From positions 372,001 through 436,000 of the forward strand of contig NZ_SUKA01000004.1 in assembly GCF_005049105.1 (NCBI RefSeq): a stretch of 64,000 nucleotides of DNA, in the 5' to 3' direction. Position numbers and translations under genes: made by a program. The notes beneath the pieces are model-generated. The model did not search any database and was not told where the DNA came from. It worked only from the letters and a program-made list of their open reading frames with translations. The DNA comes from Sphingobacterium alkalisoli (GTDB lineage: Bacteria > Bacteroidota > Bacteroidia > Sphingobacteriales > Sphingobacteriaceae). Of the stretch, positions 63,559-64,000 are shown piece by piece; within the stretch, counting starts at the first letter, position 1; each line of letters starts with the position of its first letter.

Positions 63559-64000
63559 CTACTTACTTAAAAAGCGGTATAATTCCGCACTAGCCAATAA
63601 ATATGCGCCTACTCCGAAATTGGAGGTGGAGCGCTTATCCACTACCTGACCGGGAATGGCCTTTTCGCCTATGGGCTGCACATATCCTACTGATCCGTCG
63701 GCCTGCAGCGCTGTGTGACGTAGGTACTGCCACGATTTTTTCACGACAGGAATAAATTCATCCTTGTCCAGATACCCATTATTGATCCCCCAGAGCATAC
63801 CATAGGTAAAAAAGGCAGTTCCACTGGTTTCCGGTCCCGGAGCGTGCGCAGGATCGAGCAGACTTCTGGTCCAGTATCCGTCGTCCTGCTGGCAGGCCGC
63901 AACGGCTTTAGCGAGCTGAACGAAACGCTGTTCAAAGAATGCGCGGTGCGAGTAGCTCTTTGGCAAATCTGCCAATACTTTTGCCAGTCCAGCAAGTACC
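63559..64000 (-). CDS. GH88/GH105-type unsaturated rhamnogalacturonyl hydrolase, C-terminal part (cut by the window edge)
   Basis: The reading frame is open through the right edge; 147 residues are visible. FVQLAKAVAACQQDDGYWTRSLLDP, PETSGTAFFTYGMLWGINNGYL and DKRSTSNFGVGAYLLASAELYRF match the end of YteR/YesR-like GH105 enzymes, which remove unsaturated galacturonate from rhamnogalacturonan lyase products. It would complement the PL11 lyase at the other end of the window, 55 kb away. Confidence 0.85.
   Translation of the reverse strand, partial: VLAGLAKVLADLPKSYSHRAFFEQRFVQLAKAVAACQQDDGYWTRSLLDPAHAPGPETSGTAFFTYGMLWGINNGYLDKDEFIPVVKKSWQYLRHTALQADGSVGYVQPIGEKAIPGQVVDKRSTSNFGVGAYLLASAELYRFLSK

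Overview
The window looks like a Sphingobacteriaceae (Bacteroidota) chromosome, close to Sphingobacterium. The support is: three or four TonB-dependent/SusC-type receptors with SusD partners, a hybrid two-component regulator, several TAnnTTTG-type promoters instead of Gram-negative -10 boxes, almost no Shine-Dalgarno sequences, and many secreted proteins whose signal peptides end in -AQ or a lipobox. No tRNA, rRNA or CRISPR array was seen.

Layout. 1-2.5 kb: secreted glycerophosphodiesterase and endonuclease/exonuclease/phosphatase (EEP) enzyme, then a DUF4197 lipoprotein. 2.5-17.3 kb: a minus-strand rhamnogalacturonan-I degradation cluster (sulfatase, two CE12 acetylesterases, PL11 lyase, GH28, GH2) with a GntR-type regulator and a divergent hybrid two-component sensor; it has no SusC/SusD pair here. 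17.5-21.3 kb: AAA ATPase behind a strong inverted repeat, serine hydrolase, an antitoxin with a twice-frameshifted toxin, and a DUF1275 membrane protein. 21.4-31.0 kb: an iron/siderophore island with two TonB receptors, DUF4374, PepSY, DUF3649, DUF3325 and DUF4198, plus a truncated third receptor 5' end and shared operator-like boxes. 31.2-37.8 kb: Mrp ATPase, a truncated ECF sigma factor, a YiiX-type cysteine hydrolase, a stretch of about 10% G+C, and a 2H phosphoesterase.

38-47.3 kb: a G+C-richer locus in which SusC and SusD are followed by a small secreted protein and three tightly coupled secreted phosphoesterases, with a divergent TetR regulator and operator-like repeats between. This is the best candidate for an undescribed nutrient-acquisition system, probably for a phosphorus-containing polymer or lipid. 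47.3-51.5 kb: a decayed zone holding frameshifted secreted proteins, IS3 and IS21 fragments and a fragment of a second mrp gene. 51.5-56.2 kb: an AT-rich SusC/SusD pair without enzymes. 56.5-62.3 kb: housekeeping genes trmD, trpE-chorismate mutase-trpG-trpC with a readable Trp attenuator (leader peptide with three consecutive Trp codons), and dusB. 62.3-64 kb: a DUF2264 protein and the end of a GH105-type hydrolase, again pointing to pectin breakdown.

Taken together, the window pairs polymer-degrading surface systems (rhamnogalacturonan, and a probable phosphoester substrate) and iron uptake with a short conserved core. Several small accessory genes are broken by one- or few-base changes.
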